64,000 bases of DNA, taken from NCBI GenBank assembly GCA_900472625.1, contig UCIT01000039.1:1-64000 (forward strand), given 5' to 3'. How positions within the stretch are numbered: the stretch's first letter is position 1; every line of letters starts with the position of its first letter. This document shows positions 17,617 through 27,092 of this stretch, one piece after another. This DNA is from Hyphomicrobiales bacterium (GTDB lineage: Bacteria; Pseudomonadota; Alphaproteobacteria; Rhizobiales; Rhizobiaceae). A model generated the notes under the pieces. That model made no database searches and had not been told where the DNA came from. It was given only the letters and a program-made list of their open reading frames with translations. The position numbers and the translations under genes are program-made.

Positions 17617-18303
17617 ATGATGAAGCAGGACTTAGACGTTGGTGAAATCGCAACGCTTTCCAGTTTCAGGCGGGTCCGTGCGACCAAGCCCTTGGGGGGC
17701 GTGCGCAAGCGTCTCTTCGACGTTGGTGGAGCGATCGTTCTGCTGTTTCTCTTTTCGCCGCTGTTTGCGCTGATCGCAATTGCCATCAAATTGTCCGACC
17801 GCGGGTCTGTTTTCTATGGGCACCTGCGCGTTGGTCATAACGAAAAGACGTTCGCGTGCCTGAAATTTCGCACCATGGTGCCCGATTCCAGCAGGAAGCT
17901 GGCGGCGCATCTGGCCGCCAATCCGGCGGCGCTCGCCGAATGGACCGCAACGCGCAAGCTGAAGAATGACGTTCGCGTCACGCCGATTGGGCGGGTTCTT
18001 CGCAAACTCAGCCTCGACGAGCTGCCCCAGCTTCTAAATGTGCTGAGGGGCGAGATGAGCCTGGTCGGTCCACGGCCGATCGTCGGCGAGGAGATGCTTC
18101 TTTATGGCGAATATGCCGAGAGCTATCTGCGCTCGCGCCCGGGACTGACCGGCAAATGGCAGGTGAGCGGCCGCAGCGACACAACCTACGAGGAGCGCGT
18201 GCGCCTCGATAATACCTATGTGCACAATTGGACGCTCTCTGGAGATGTCTGGATAATACTCAAAACTGTGACTGTTGTACTTTTCGCCAAAGGCGCCTGC
18301 TAA
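17617..18303 (+). CDS. exoY: Initiating sugar transferase, ExoY-like
   Basis: This 228-residue polyprenyl-phosphate sugar phosphotransferase has one TM segment (about residues 38-60). The PHPT catalytic domain follows, with the LKFRTMV, RKLSLDELPQLLNVL and MSLVGPRP motifs. ExoY loads galactose-1-phosphate onto undecaprenyl phosphate to start the repeat unit. It comes after an AT-rich 211-bp gap that likely contains its own promoter, and heads exoY-F-Q-Z, the same order as in Sinorhizobium. Confidence 0.92.
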   Translation: MMKQDLDVGEIATLSSFRRVRATKPLGGVRKRLFDVGGAIVLLFLFSPLFALIAIAIKLSDRGSVFYGHLRVGHNEKTFACLKFRTMVPDSSRKLAAHLAANPAALAEWTATRKLKNDVRVTPIGRVLRKLSLDELPQLLNVLRGEMSLVGPRPIVGEEMLLYGEYAESYLRSRPGLTGKWQVSGRSDTTYEERVRLDNTYVHNWTLSGDVWIILKTVTVVLFAKGAC

Positions 18304-18331
18304 GGCCCGCTCCAAGAAAGAAAGGCGGAAG

Positions 18332-19624
18332 ATGCGTATTGTTCCCACGAGTGACGTTTCGGCAAGCAGTGTCCTGAGCAAAGATAAATTCCCGCTCAGG
18401 CTGCTTTTTTGCCTAGTAGTCGCAGCTGTGCTGCAACTCACTCTCACGCGACAGGCGGCCGCCGAGCCCTACAAGCTCGGCATCATGGACAAGGTGAGTG
18501 TCAGGGTTGTCGAATGGCAGACCGCCGAAGGACAGTTTCGTGAATGGCCGGGCATTACGGGCGAGTATATTATTGGTCCGAACGGCGACCTGGCACTTCC
18601 CTTCGCCGGCGAATTGCAGGCAACCGGTCACACAACCTCGGAGATTGCCAAGGAGATTGCCAGAAACCTCCAGGACAAGTTCGGGCTTGCCGACGCACCG
18701 GCGACCTCGGTAGAGATCATCGAGTTCCGTCCGGTTTTCGTTGCCGGAGAAGTGCATACGCCGGGTAAATATCCCTATGATCCCGAAATGACAGTCCTGA
18801 AGGCGGTCAGCCTGGCCGGCGGCATGCGCCGCGGACTGGACGAGGGCCAGCGGTTCGAACGTGATTTCATCAACGCAAAGGGCAGCTACGACGTCCTGGT
18901 GACCGAGCGTGCCCGCCTGATGGCGAAGAAGGCGCGGTTGACGGCTGAGGGCGCAGACGAGGACAAGGTGGCGCCTCCCGAAGCGCTTGCCAAGCTGCCT
19001 GGCGCCGACGAGATGGTCGCCGATGAAATGTCAATCCTGGAAACAAACAAGAATGCCTTCGACTTGAGGCTGAAGGGACTGAACGAGCTTCAGGAACTTT
19101 ACAGCAACGAGATTGTCTCGCTCGACAAGAAGGTCGACAACCAGAACCGTCAGGTCGATCTTTACAAGAGGGAGCTCGATAAGACGGCAAAGCTGGTCGA
19201 CAAGGGACTTGTGGTCAGCTCACGTTCGCTCGGGCTTGAAACTACGCTCGCCGACACCCAGGCCGACCTACTCGATCTCGATGCAGCTTCTCTTCGCGCC
19301 AAGCAGGAGATGAACAAGGCTGCACTCGATACCATCGACTTGAAAAACGAGCGCAAGTCGAAGATTGCACTCGACATGCAGGAGACAAAGTCGAAGCTCG
19401 ACGAAAACACCCTGCAGATAAAGATGTACAGCCAACTTATGACCGAGGCGCTGGTGAATGCACCGAACGCCACGCAGTTGACCGGCGTCGACGCTGCAAA
19501 ACTCGTCAGCTACACCATAGTGCGCACCGTCGCCGGAAAGGTGACGGAAATCCCGGCATCAGAATCGACAAACGTCCAGCCTGGCGATCTTGTCAAAGTG
19601 GCGGTGGCCAATGAAAAATCGTGA
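18332..19624 (+). CDS. exoF: Outer-membrane polysaccharide export protein, ExoF-like
   Basis: This 430-residue protein has a signal-like hydrophobic segment ending near QAAAEPYKLG. A polysaccharide export (Poly_export) domain follows at about 50-130, then an SLBB-type segment (FVAGEVHTPGKYPY) and a long coiled coil (about 180-390). This is the ExoF layout, about the family length of 420. It would couple to ExoP to form the periplasmic and outer-membrane export path. ATG 18332 is chosen because the earlier in-frame start lies inside exoY. Confidence 0.88.
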   Translation: MRIVPTSDVSASSVLSKDKFPLRLLFCLVVAAVLQLTLTRQAAAEPYKLGIMDKVSVRVVEWQTAEGQFREWPGITGEYIIGPNGDLALPFAGELQATGHTTSEIAKEIARNLQDKFGLADAPATSVEIIEFRPVFVAGEVHTPGKYPYDPEMTVLKAVSLAGGMRRGLDEGQRFERDFINAKGSYDVLVTERARLMAKKARLTAEGADEDKVAPPEALAKLPGADEMVADEMSILETNKNAFDLRLKGLNELQELYSNEIVSLDKKVDNQNRQVDLYKRELDKTAKLVDKGLVVSSRSLGLETTLADTQADLLDLDAASLRAKQEMNKAALDTIDLKNERKSKIALDMQETKSKLDENTLQIKMYSQLMTEALVNAPNATQLTGVDAAKLVSYTIVRTVAGKVTEIPASESTNVQPGDLVKVAVANEKS

Positions 19625-19636
19625 CCGGTGTGTGTG

Positions 19637-20929
19637 ATGATGGCGATGCGTATTAACATCAACGCAATGGTTTCGCCGATGCGAAACGAACGGCTGGCGA
19701 TCGTTGCGATCGGCCTGACGACGTTTTTCATCGCTTATGCGCCGATCTTTGGCCCGGTCTTCATTCTGGGATTTTACGCTTTGTGGTTTCCGCTGCTGTT
19801 TATTGGCGGACGCCAGATCATCGGAGATCCGAGACCCTATTACTGGATAGTGGCCTTTCCGCTTCTCGGATGTCTTTCGGCCGCCTGGTCGCCTGTTGCC
19901 GATCTGTCGCTGCGCGGTGGCCTTCAATATGCGACGACCATTGTCTGCGCATTGACCGCCTCGCGCGTGGCCAGCGTCCGCGCATTGACCGCCGGCCTGT
20001 GCATCGGCTCGTGCGCCGTTCTGATCTACTCACTGATGTTTGGCCAGTTCAGCTACGATCCACTTGATGGTGTCTACTCCTTCATCGGCGCATTTGGATC
20101 GAAGAACCAGCTGGGCATTTTCGCCTCGCTCGCCGTACTGGCAGCCTTTGGCGTACTTTTCGGCATGAAGACTGGGCCGATCCTCCGCATTACGGCGCTT
20201 GCCTCGGGAGCCTTTGGAGCCTTCTCTCTCTACGCTGCGCAATCGGCCACCTCGACAATTACCGTTGCGGCTGCGATTGCCGCTACCGGCGGCGCGCTGC
20301 TGCTCGCAAAATTTTCGCCACGCCATCGGACAATCTTCGTAACAACCGCTGTTCCTGCGGCACTGATCGGCGTGGTGATTGCCCTGAGCTCGGGGCTTTA
20401 CGGCGCCATCCTTGGCGTGTTCGGCAAGGATACGACGCTGACGGGGCGCACCTACCTGTGGCAGCGCGGGATCGAGATTGCCCATGAACAGCCCGTGCTT
20501 GGCATCGGATTTCAAGGTTTTTGGGTTCAAGGTTTCTCACGGCCAGAGGTGCTGTGGCAGCAATTCTACATAGGCTCACGCACCGGCTTCCACTTTCACA
20601 ATACCTATATCGAAACAATGGTCGAACTTGGCTATGTCGGGCTGCTGTTGCTTGCTGCAATCATGATCGGGATGATGGCCGGCTACATCTATCGCCTTCT
20701 GACGGCAGCGCGCCAAAATGATGTCGTGCTGTTCAGCGTCGTGACCTTGTTCCTCGCGCGTTCGTTCTTCGAGGTCGACTTCCTCAACCAATACACGATC
20801 GGAACTTTCCTAGTCTATTACGCGGCAGGAGCGCTTGCGAAGCCCCAAGCTGAAACCTGGGTTCGGACGGTCAACTTCGGCACGTCACGGCCCCTACCCC
20901 ACCAATTTCAGACGCGGGCCCGACAATGA
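19637..20929 (+). CDS. exoQ: EPS polymerase, ExoQ/Wzy-like
   Basis: This protein of about 430 residues has roughly ten to twelve hydrophobic segments and an O-antigen ligase/Wzy-type periplasmic loop around GIGFQGFWVQGF. That motif and its position match ExoQ, which joins lipid-linked repeat units in the periplasm. GTG 19628 and later ATGs are alternative starts. It overlaps exoZ by 4 nt (ATGA). Confidence 0.85.
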   Translation: MMAMRININAMVSPMRNERLAIVAIGLTTFFIAYAPIFGPVFILGFYALWFPLLFIGGRQIIGDPRPYYWIVAFPLLGCLSAAWSPVADLSLRGGLQYATTIVCALTASRVASVRALTAGLCIGSCAVLIYSLMFGQFSYDPLDGVYSFIGAFGSKNQLGIFASLAVLAAFGVLFGMKTGPILRITALASGAFGAFSLYAAQSATSTITVAAAIAATGGALLLAKFSPRHRTIFVTTAVPAALIGVVIALSSGLYGAILGVFGKDTTLTGRTYLWQRGIEIAHEQPVLGIGFQGFWVQGFSRPEVLWQQFYIGSRTGFHFHNTYIETMVELGYVGLLLLAAIMIGMMAGYIYRLLTAARQNDVVLFSVVTLFLARSFFEVDFLNQYTIGTFLVYYAAGALAKPQAETWVRTVNFGTSRPLPHQFQTRARQ

Positions 20930-22074
20930 GCACCAAGCCCTCTCAATCGAGCACCTGGATGCAGGGCGGTGATTTACATCTTCACTCGCTGCACCTCTTG
21001 CGTGGGGCGGCAGCCCTCCTCGTCATGCTCCTTCATCTGCATGGCTACCTGACCGATGAGCCAATTTTCGTCGCCAGCGGCCACCTTGCAGTTGACCTCT
21101 TTTTCCTTCTAAGTGGCTACGTCATCGCCGTTGCCTACGATCACAAACTCAAGGCCGGGCTGACGTGCCGATCATTCTTCGTGGCTCGACTGGTGCGTCT
21201 GGCACCGCTTTACCTGCTATCGCTTCTATTTGCTGCAGTGACTGTCATGATTGCAGTTGTCGACCATGGCTTCGGCATCTACTCGCGCCTGCATCTGATA
21301 GCAACCTTCGCGTTTTCGATGCTGTTTTTGCCCACTCCGCCAGGACTGTCGACATTCCCGGATATTCTGTTCCCGCAAAATGGGCCGGCCTGGTCGCTGT
21401 TTTTCGAACTGCTCGTCAATCTCGCTTATGGCGCAATCGGCGTGCGGCTTGGCCGGCGCGCGCTGTTTTTGATTGTAGCAGTTTCGGGTATCGCGCTGAT
21501 CGGCACGGCCTTCTGGTTTGGGACTTTGGAGGGTGGCGCGACCTGGCTCACCTACCCGGCAGCAATTCCGCGGGTCGTCTTTTCGTTTTCACTCGGCGTT
21601 CTGATATTCAGACATCTTCGTCAACCGGCGATCCATTCGAGACGGCTGCTTCCCGTTATTCTGCTGGCTGTGACCACGGCGGTTCTGGTGTTTGATCCCG
21701 GCAGCCGGCTACGCCCTCTGTACAACCTTGCTGCGGTGATGATCATCTGGCCGACGATCGTTGCCCTTTCAGCAAGAGTGCGCTTCGGACGCATGTGGAC
21801 GAAGGTCAGTTCGGCGCTCGGTGAGGCGTCCTACGGCATATACGTGATGCATACTCCGGTTCTCAACCTCGTAGTGGCCGCCTCCGAATGGATGACGCGG
21901 ACAAAATGGACGGGCCACGGCCTGATCTTTGCTGGCGTCAGCCTTGTCACCGCGATCTCGTTTTCGAGTGCGGCAAGCAGCATCTATGACCGCCCGTTGC
22001 GGCGCATGCTGTCAGCGGCATTGTCACGGTCAGGCCGTCGCGGGGGACCAAGCGGCGCGGAGGGTGCGCGATGA
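20926..22074 (+). CDS. exoZ: Membrane acyltransferase family 3, ExoZ-like
   Basis: This 382-residue multi-pass membrane protein has the acyltransferase-3 signature: LHLLRGAAALLVMLLHLHGY near the N-terminus and VDLFFLLSGYVIA. ExoZ acetylates the polymer; related enzymes use acetyl or succinyl donors. It is somewhat longer than Sinorhizobium ExoZ. The stop is followed by a 129-bp gap and a new gene block. exoH, the succinyltransferase gene, is not in the window. Confidence 0.86.
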   Translation: MSTKPSQSSTWMQGGDLHLHSLHLLRGAAALLVMLLHLHGYLTDEPIFVASGHLAVDLFFLLSGYVIAVAYDHKLKAGLTCRSFFVARLVRLAPLYLLSLLFAAVTVMIAVVDHGFGIYSRLHLIATFAFSMLFLPTPPGLSTFPDILFPQNGPAWSLFFELLVNLAYGAIGVRLGRRALFLIVAVSGIALIGTAFWFGTLEGGATWLTYPAAIPRVVFSFSLGVLIFRHLRQPAIHSRRLLPVILLAVTTAVLVFDPGSRLRPLYNLAAVMIIWPTIVALSARVRFGRMWTKVSSALGEASYGIYVMHTPVLNLVVAASEWMTRTKWTGHGLIFAGVSLVTAISFSSAASSIYDRPLRRMLSAALSRSGRRGGPSGAEGAR

Positions 22075-22203
22075 CGGCACACGCCTCCCTGTATAATTTA
22101 GTCAACGGCATGAATTCCATATGCTTTGACTTGAGTGTTTCACGTCTAGATGTGCCGTTTGAAGCAATAACATTCACCATTCTTACAGGCGAGGAATGAT
22201 GTC

Positions 22204-23166
22204 ATGGGCCAGCCACTGATCGCAATTGTTACACCGACCTATAACGGCGCGCGCTACCTGGGCGAAACCTTGGAATCCGTGCAGCAGCAGGACTATCCAA
22301 ATCTTGTGCACGTGGTTCTCGACAACTGTAGCTCCGACGGCACGCCGGCCATTATCGACCAATATATCGGCGGTCGGGTGCCCATCTTTCGCCACCGCAA
22401 TCCCGCAGTCCTCGATCAGCGACAAAACTGGACGCGTGCCTTTGAGCTCGCGCCACAGGACGCAGTCTATATCCGCTATCTCTGCGACGATGACACGATT
22501 ACGCCATCGTCGATCTCGGAAATGGCGGCTGTTGCCGAGGCTTATCCCTCGGTCGGCGTCGTCGGCTGCCTTCATGATTGCGCCGGCGCCGTTCAAGACT
22601 TCTTCTGGCCGGCAGGCGAGGCCGTCTTTGATGGGATTGAGGCTGCGCGAATGACGCTCCTGCGTCAGGGCGTCCTGATGCCAGTTCAAATGCTGTGGCG
22701 CAAAACCGTCATGGACAAGCTTGACCCGGTGTTTTCCGGGGCAATGGGTGGCGGCTGGGATCTGGATACGGTTTTCCGGATGCTGGCGATCAGCGACTTT
22801 GGTTTTGTCCACCGGCCGCTCGGTTTCACCCGTGTTCACGACAACACGATGACGGCGCAGCTCTACAGCGGCAAGACGCGGGCATGGACCCGAGACGGCC
22901 TTCATCTCCTGATGCGCCACGGCCCAACGGCCTTCGGGACCGATTACCAGCGCCAGCTCGCAACGTTCCGGCGCTATTACATCCGGCGGATCGTCCGTTG
23001 GTGGCGTGAAGATCATGGGCGCCAGAACCTGCAACCGCATCTCGATGCGCTGTCCAGCGCCGGTTTCAGCCTCAACGTTAGACTGCTTAGCGATGCAGTC
23101 TTGGACTGGATCTTCGTCAGGATCGGTTTCCGGCATGGATGGCGAGGCTATCCGGGCTGGCAATGA
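22204..23166 (+). CDS. Family 2 glycosyltransferase
   Basis: This 320-residue GT-A protein has IVTPTYNGARYLGETLES, VVLDNCSSDGT, and the metal-binding YLCDDDTITPSS. It is not clearly ExoU or ExoW, the side-chain transferases found in this slot in Sinorhizobium. Its position after exoZ and before a GT8 gene suggests it builds the variable side chain. The donor sugar cannot be read from the sequence. Confidence 0.83.
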   Translation: MGQPLIAIVTPTYNGARYLGETLESVQQQDYPNLVHVVLDNCSSDGTPAIIDQYIGGRVPIFRHRNPAVLDQRQNWTRAFELAPQDAVYIRYLCDDDTITPSSISEMAAVAEAYPSVGVVGCLHDCAGAVQDFFWPAGEAVFDGIEAARMTLLRQGVLMPVQMLWRKTVMDKLDPVFSGAMGGGWDLDTVFRMLAISDFGFVHRPLGFTRVHDNTMTAQLYSGKTRAWTRDGLHLLMRHGPTAFGTDYQRQLATFRRYYIRRIVRWWREDHGRQNLQPHLDALSSAGFSLNVRLLSDAVLDWIFVRIGFRHGWRGYPGWQ

Positions 23167-23220
23167 ATAAACGGCTGCTTGGTGAATATCCGGAGCATGA
23201 GGCTTCGGCTGGAGAAGATA

Positions 23221-24300
23221 ATGAGTGATTCTGTTTTTGATGCCGGTCTGACACGGTCTGCACTTCAGTCGATCGGGCTCGACGCCCCCGCGGTTCGGGC
23301 GCTTTCCGACAGCAATGCTGTCAGGCCAAATCTGCATTTCGTCAAGGAACCGGCTGCGACCGGCACGGAGCCCGTCAACAATGTCGACCCCGGTCTCGAC
23401 ATTGTCAATGTCGCCTTTGGCCTTGACGCAACCTATCTTCCGCATGCAGGTGTTGTCATCACTTCGATGATCGCCAACGCACCAGGCGCGCATTTTCGCT
23501 TCCTGATCCTCTACGAGGGAATTTCCGCTGAAGACAGATCGGAATTCGAACGTTGCGGAAGCGGCCATCAGTTCCTTTGGCTGAGGATCGAGCAGAGCTC
23601 GGTCCTTGCCATGGCCGGCAAACGCCACATCAGCCGCGCAAGCTATTTCCGGCTGATGATCAGCGAACTTGCGCCAGCCGATATGACGCGCGTAATCTAT
23701 CTCGACGGTGATCTGGTCATTACCGGTGACCTGCGCGAGCTTTATCGGACCGATCTTGCCGACCATGCCATTGGCGCCGTCGCCGATGTCGGAATGGACG
23801 ACAGGGCCTTTGCCGAGCGGTTCGGACTGGCGCACCAGCGCCTCGGCTACTTCAATGCCGGTGTCTTGCTGATTGATCTTGCGGCCATCAGGCAGTCGGG
23901 TGCATTCTTGGAAGCGCTTGACCTGCTTGAAACGCGCAAGGATGAAATGGAGTATAGCGACCAATGCGCGCTCAATCTTGTATTCTGGCAGCGCTGGACG
24001 GCACTCGATATCCTGTGGAATGTCCAGCGGCGCATGTTGATGCCGAACGAAGGCAAGCCCTGTTTTGCCGAGAAGAGCGAAATGAAGTCCGGACAGCGGC
24101 CGAAGATCATTCACTTCACCGAACAAAACAAGCCCTGGTCAACCGACGCCTGGCATCCATTGATCTGGACCTATTATCGCTATCTCGACAAGACGCCCTA
24201 TCGCGCCCGCGTTCGCACGATGGCCCAGGTGACACTGATCCGGGAAGTCCGGCGCCGCGTGAAGACTTTCTTCAACTGGCAGCGCCTTCGCGCTAATTGA
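23221..24300 (+). CDS. Family 8 glycosyltransferase
   Basis: This 359-residue protein resembles GT8 (LgtC/glycogenin-type) retaining transferases. It shows VAFGLDATYLPHAGV near the catalytic start, RLMISELAPADMTRVIYLDGDLVI with the DxD metal motif, YFNAGVLLIDL and KIIHFTEQNKPW. GT8 enzymes usually transfer galactose or glucose with retention, which would place an alpha-linkage in a polymer whose succinoglycan backbone is all beta. ATG 23221 follows GGAGAAG. Confidence 0.85.
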   Translation: MSDSVFDAGLTRSALQSIGLDAPAVRALSDSNAVRPNLHFVKEPAATGTEPVNNVDPGLDIVNVAFGLDATYLPHAGVVITSMIANAPGAHFRFLILYEGISAEDRSEFERCGSGHQFLWLRIEQSSVLAMAGKRHISRASYFRLMISELAPADMTRVIYLDGDLVITGDLRELYRTDLADHAIGAVADVGMDDRAFAERFGLAHQRLGYFNAGVLLIDLAAIRQSGAFLEALDLLETRKDEMEYSDQCALNLVFWQRWTALDILWNVQRRMLMPNEGKPCFAEKSEMKSGQRPKIIHFTEQNKPWSTDAWHPLIWTYYRYLDKTPYRARVRTMAQVTLIREVRRRVKTFFNWQRLRAN

Positions 24301-24377
24301 CCTGTAACGCGGTCAGATAATCCGTGGTACCAACGAGGGCAGCGTTTATTCACGAACGCGCGAGCCGGAAAATCATC

Positions 24378-25829
24378 ATGAATGAACGGACGATCGCTTC
24401 CGCGTTTCGAAGCGGCATTGCCTGGAACACGTTAAACGCATTGTTTTCACAGGGCGCCGGCTTTGTGATCTTCATCATCCTGGCGCAGGCGTTGGAGCCG
24501 GCGATTTTCGGTGCAGTCGCCCTGTCGGCCCTTCTTGCGGATTTCGTCGCAATCGAGGGACGCTATGCTGGAATGGATGCAATCCTCCAGCGTGGCAATT
24601 TTGACAAGAAGGCGCTGAATGGTGCGTTTCTGTCATTGTCGCTGGTTGCCTGCCCGATCGCTGGAATTCTGGTGTTGGCCGGGCCGTTTGTCGGGAGCTT
24701 TGAGCAAGCGCCCCTTGTCGGTTACTACATGCCGATTTTTGGAATAATGCTGATATTCACGCCGTGGCTTTGCGTCATGGACGCGTTGATCATGCGAGAG
24801 CTTGGCTTCAAAACTTTTGCCCAACGCAACATGCTATCCACGGTTGCCGGTGGGGTTGCCGGCGTTGCCCTTGCGTTTTCTCATCTGGCAATCTGGGCGC
24901 TTCCGGCACAGCGGGTCGTCGCCACCCTGGTTGTCGTGATCTTCGAGTTTTCCCATACGCGCTGGCTTCCAGGGCTGGACGCGGACGGACCATCTAAACG
25001 TGACATCCTTCGCCGCTTCATTCCGCTATGGCTGGTTGCTGCCCTCAATATTTCCATGCAGCGCGCAGCTATGCTTGTGTTCGGGATAAGGTTCGACAGT
25101 GCGACCGTCGGACTGTTTCGCGCCGCCGACCGCATCAGTGAGTCTCTTCAAAACCCCGTCATCAGCCCCCTATTTGCCCTGTGGTTTCCGCTGATGAGCA
25201 AAGTGCGCGACAATGTCCAGGCGGAAGGCGAGATCTACACTGCTATCATCCGAACCTCGGCCTTCGTTGCGCTTCCGGCCTTTGCCGGTCTCGCAATCGT
25301 CGCGCCCGACCTGACCAGTTCGCTTTTGCCCGAGACTTATGCCGGGGCCGGGCCGATCCTGCGGGCGGTGGCCATCACATCGTTGATGATCCCGATCGTC
25401 TGGTTTAATCCGATTGCGATGAATGCCCTGTCGATGAACAAGCTGGCGCTGAAATATTCGGCTTGCGTTGCCGCGAGTTGCATCTTAGCACTGGTGGCGA
25501 TCCCAACGTCATCGGCGGCAACCGCAGTTCTTGTCATGGCGGGCCCGGCCCTTGCCTTCGGCATTTATGGAAATTTTGTCCTATTGCGGCGACTGCGCCT
25601 GGCGCCGTTGACGCATTACCTTGGGCTCATGCCGGCAATCGTCGCAACCGCCGCAATGGCGGCCGTAACGATCTATTTGCGCCAAACCTATCTCGGCGAC
25701 GTTTCGGAAACGGTACGACTGGTTGTGTGCGCCATCATCGGCGCCGTGGTCTATGTCGCAATGCTCATGTCGTTTTGCCGGCGATGGACGAACGAGCGTC
25801 TGCGGCTGCTGATGGGGCGTGGTTCGTAA
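24378..25829 (+). CDS. Polysaccharide flippase (Wzx/MVF-like, ExoT-like position)
   Basis: This 483-residue protein has about twelve to fourteen hydrophobic segments, a polysaccharide-biosynthesis (PST/Wzx) opening (SGIAWNTLNALFSQGAGFVI) and conserved charged loops. It would flip the lipid-linked repeat unit to the periplasm, completing a Wzx/Wzy system with ExoQ and ExoP. In Sinorhizobium exoT occupies this role. ATG 24378 is preferred because the first TM follows. It is the last gene of the locus. Confidence 0.87.
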   Translation: MNERTIASAFRSGIAWNTLNALFSQGAGFVIFIILAQALEPAIFGAVALSALLADFVAIEGRYAGMDAILQRGNFDKKALNGAFLSLSLVACPIAGILVLAGPFVGSFEQAPLVGYYMPIFGIMLIFTPWLCVMDALIMRELGFKTFAQRNMLSTVAGGVAGVALAFSHLAIWALPAQRVVATLVVVIFEFSHTRWLPGLDADGPSKRDILRRFIPLWLVAALNISMQRAAMLVFGIRFDSATVGLFRAADRISESLQNPVISPLFALWFPLMSKVRDNVQAEGEIYTAIIRTSAFVALPAFAGLAIVAPDLTSSLLPETYAGAGPILRAVAITSLMIPIVWFNPIAMNALSMNKLALKYSACVAASCILALVAIPTSSAATAVLVMAGPALAFGIYGNFVLLRRLRLAPLTHYLGLMPAIVATAAMAAVTIYLRQTYLGDVSETVRLVVCAIIGAVVYVAMLMSFCRRWTNERLRLLMGRGS

Positions 25830-25886
25830 CCTTTGAGCAAGGTTAACGTTTTACATTCCTTTCCAAGATGGGAAGGAGTACCGCGC

Positions 25887-25976
25887 TTGAAAAAAGATAC
25901 CCTCGCAAATGCATTGTGCATGTCACTGGTGTTATGGTCGTTCATTGGCTGGGGCGCATCATATCTCGTGCGATGA
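25887..25976 (+). CDS. Possible 29-residue membrane peptide
   Basis: TTG 25887 follows a strong GGAAGGAG ribosome-binding site at 25871-25878. It opens a 29-codon frame ending at TGA 25974-25976. The peptide has a charged start (KKD), a hydrophobic core (ALCMSLVLWSFIGWGASYLV) and ends in Arg, a typical single-pass small membrane protein. There is no homology evidence. Such peptides often modulate membrane enzymes, but no function can be assigned. Confidence 0.35.
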   Translation: MKKDTLANALCMSLVLWSFIGWGASYLVR

Positions 25977-26132
25977 ATAAGTAGAGCGCGCATCAACGAC
26001 GATGACGAATGAGGCATTTTTGTCTCATTCAGGTATTAACCGATGAACACCGAGGCAGACGGGCGGTATTTAGGCTGGAACTCGGATCATATTGTTTGAT
26101 AGTACTCTCGTCCTTTGCCAAAGCTTGCTGCC

Positions 26133-26948
26133 ATGTTCCTTGATAAGTCCATTCTGTCGGCCGCCGAAGCATCGGCTTCAATCCTGCTTGAACAGCTTGT
26201 CGTCACCGCCCATGTCGACTTAGCGTTCCTGTATTATTATCATCTCGACCACTTTACGCTGGTGATAAGCCGGCCGGGCGAAGTCAGCCGCGCCGAGGTG
26301 CTTCCGCATTTTGAAGAGAAGACTGGTGCTGCGGCCGAGGCCTATTTTCGTCAGTTCGCCGCGGCACTCCTTCACGTCCGCGCCGACGATCTCGGGTTTC
26401 ACCTGACAAGGTCGATCTCGCCAGCCCAAGGTTTTTCGCATGGAGCGATCGGTATCAGCCGGCGCCAGCCGGCAGACCGTGATGCCATCTTGCCAGAAAC
26501 CATGGCGGCCGCCTCCTTTCTGATGGGCCATCTCTTGAAGTCGCTGAGTGAACTCTTTCGCGAGACGTCCAGTGAACGAGGTTCCGACCTGAGTTTGCTA
26601 CGCACAATCGACGCCCTGTCGCTGCTGTTTAGTGCCAGTGTCGTGAAGGCCAGCATCGGTGAAACGACGGTTGGCAGGCAGAGACTGATCACACTTGTGC
26701 TGATATTGCTGACATTGACGACCTCTTCCACTTCCAATGAGGATCCCCTGACGATCGCCATTGAGACGGTGGACAAAGCAGTGGTCGTTGAACTGCAACT
26801 CGCCTCGGCCGATTCCGCCAAGGTTCGCGGGATGATCAGCCAGGAAGCCCCGCTGCTGCGAGCGGTGATTACCGCGCTGAAGGCATCGATTGGATTTAGC
26901 GCCGCTCGCGACGGCAAGCCTTCAGCGATCGTGGTGAACGTGCGATAA
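26133..26948 (+). CDS. Protein of unknown function
   Basis: This 271-residue soluble protein is not recognised. The N-terminal half (LSAAEASASILLEQLVV, then FTLVISRPGEVSRAE) reads like a mixed alpha/beta, possibly sensory, fold. The middle is Ser/Thr-rich and Leu-rich (LVLILLTLTTSSTS). The last 60 residues are helical. There is no signal peptide or catalytic motif. TTG 26115 is an alternative start. Its place between the exopolysaccharide locus and mobile-element debris leaves its role open; a regulatory role in exopolysaccharide production is a guess. Confidence 0.55.
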   Translation: MFLDKSILSAAEASASILLEQLVVTAHVDLAFLYYYHLDHFTLVISRPGEVSRAEVLPHFEEKTGAAAEAYFRQFAAALLHVRADDLGFHLTRSISPAQGFSHGAIGISRRQPADRDAILPETMAAASFLMGHLLKSLSELFRETSSERGSDLSLLRTIDALSLLFSASVVKASIGETTVGRQRLITLVLILLTLTTSSTSNEDPLTIAIETVDKAVVVELQLASADSAKVRGMISQEAPLLRAVITALKASIGFSAARDGKPSAIVVNVR

Positions 26949-27092
26949 AGAGGCACGTGACTGTGGGGACTTGAGCAGCGATGTCTCCGATGACGCTGCC
27001 TGGCGGGCAAGTGTCTGCGCAAGGATATTTTGGTATTCCGAGCAATCAGACGCGGGTTGTCTGTTGTTCGAAGTCAGTGATGGACGGATTGA

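Noticed and set aside
22183-24126. 647-residue minus-strand frame opposite the GT2 and GT8 genes
   Set aside because: Both + strand genes have clear catalytic motifs; the minus frame is antisense to them.
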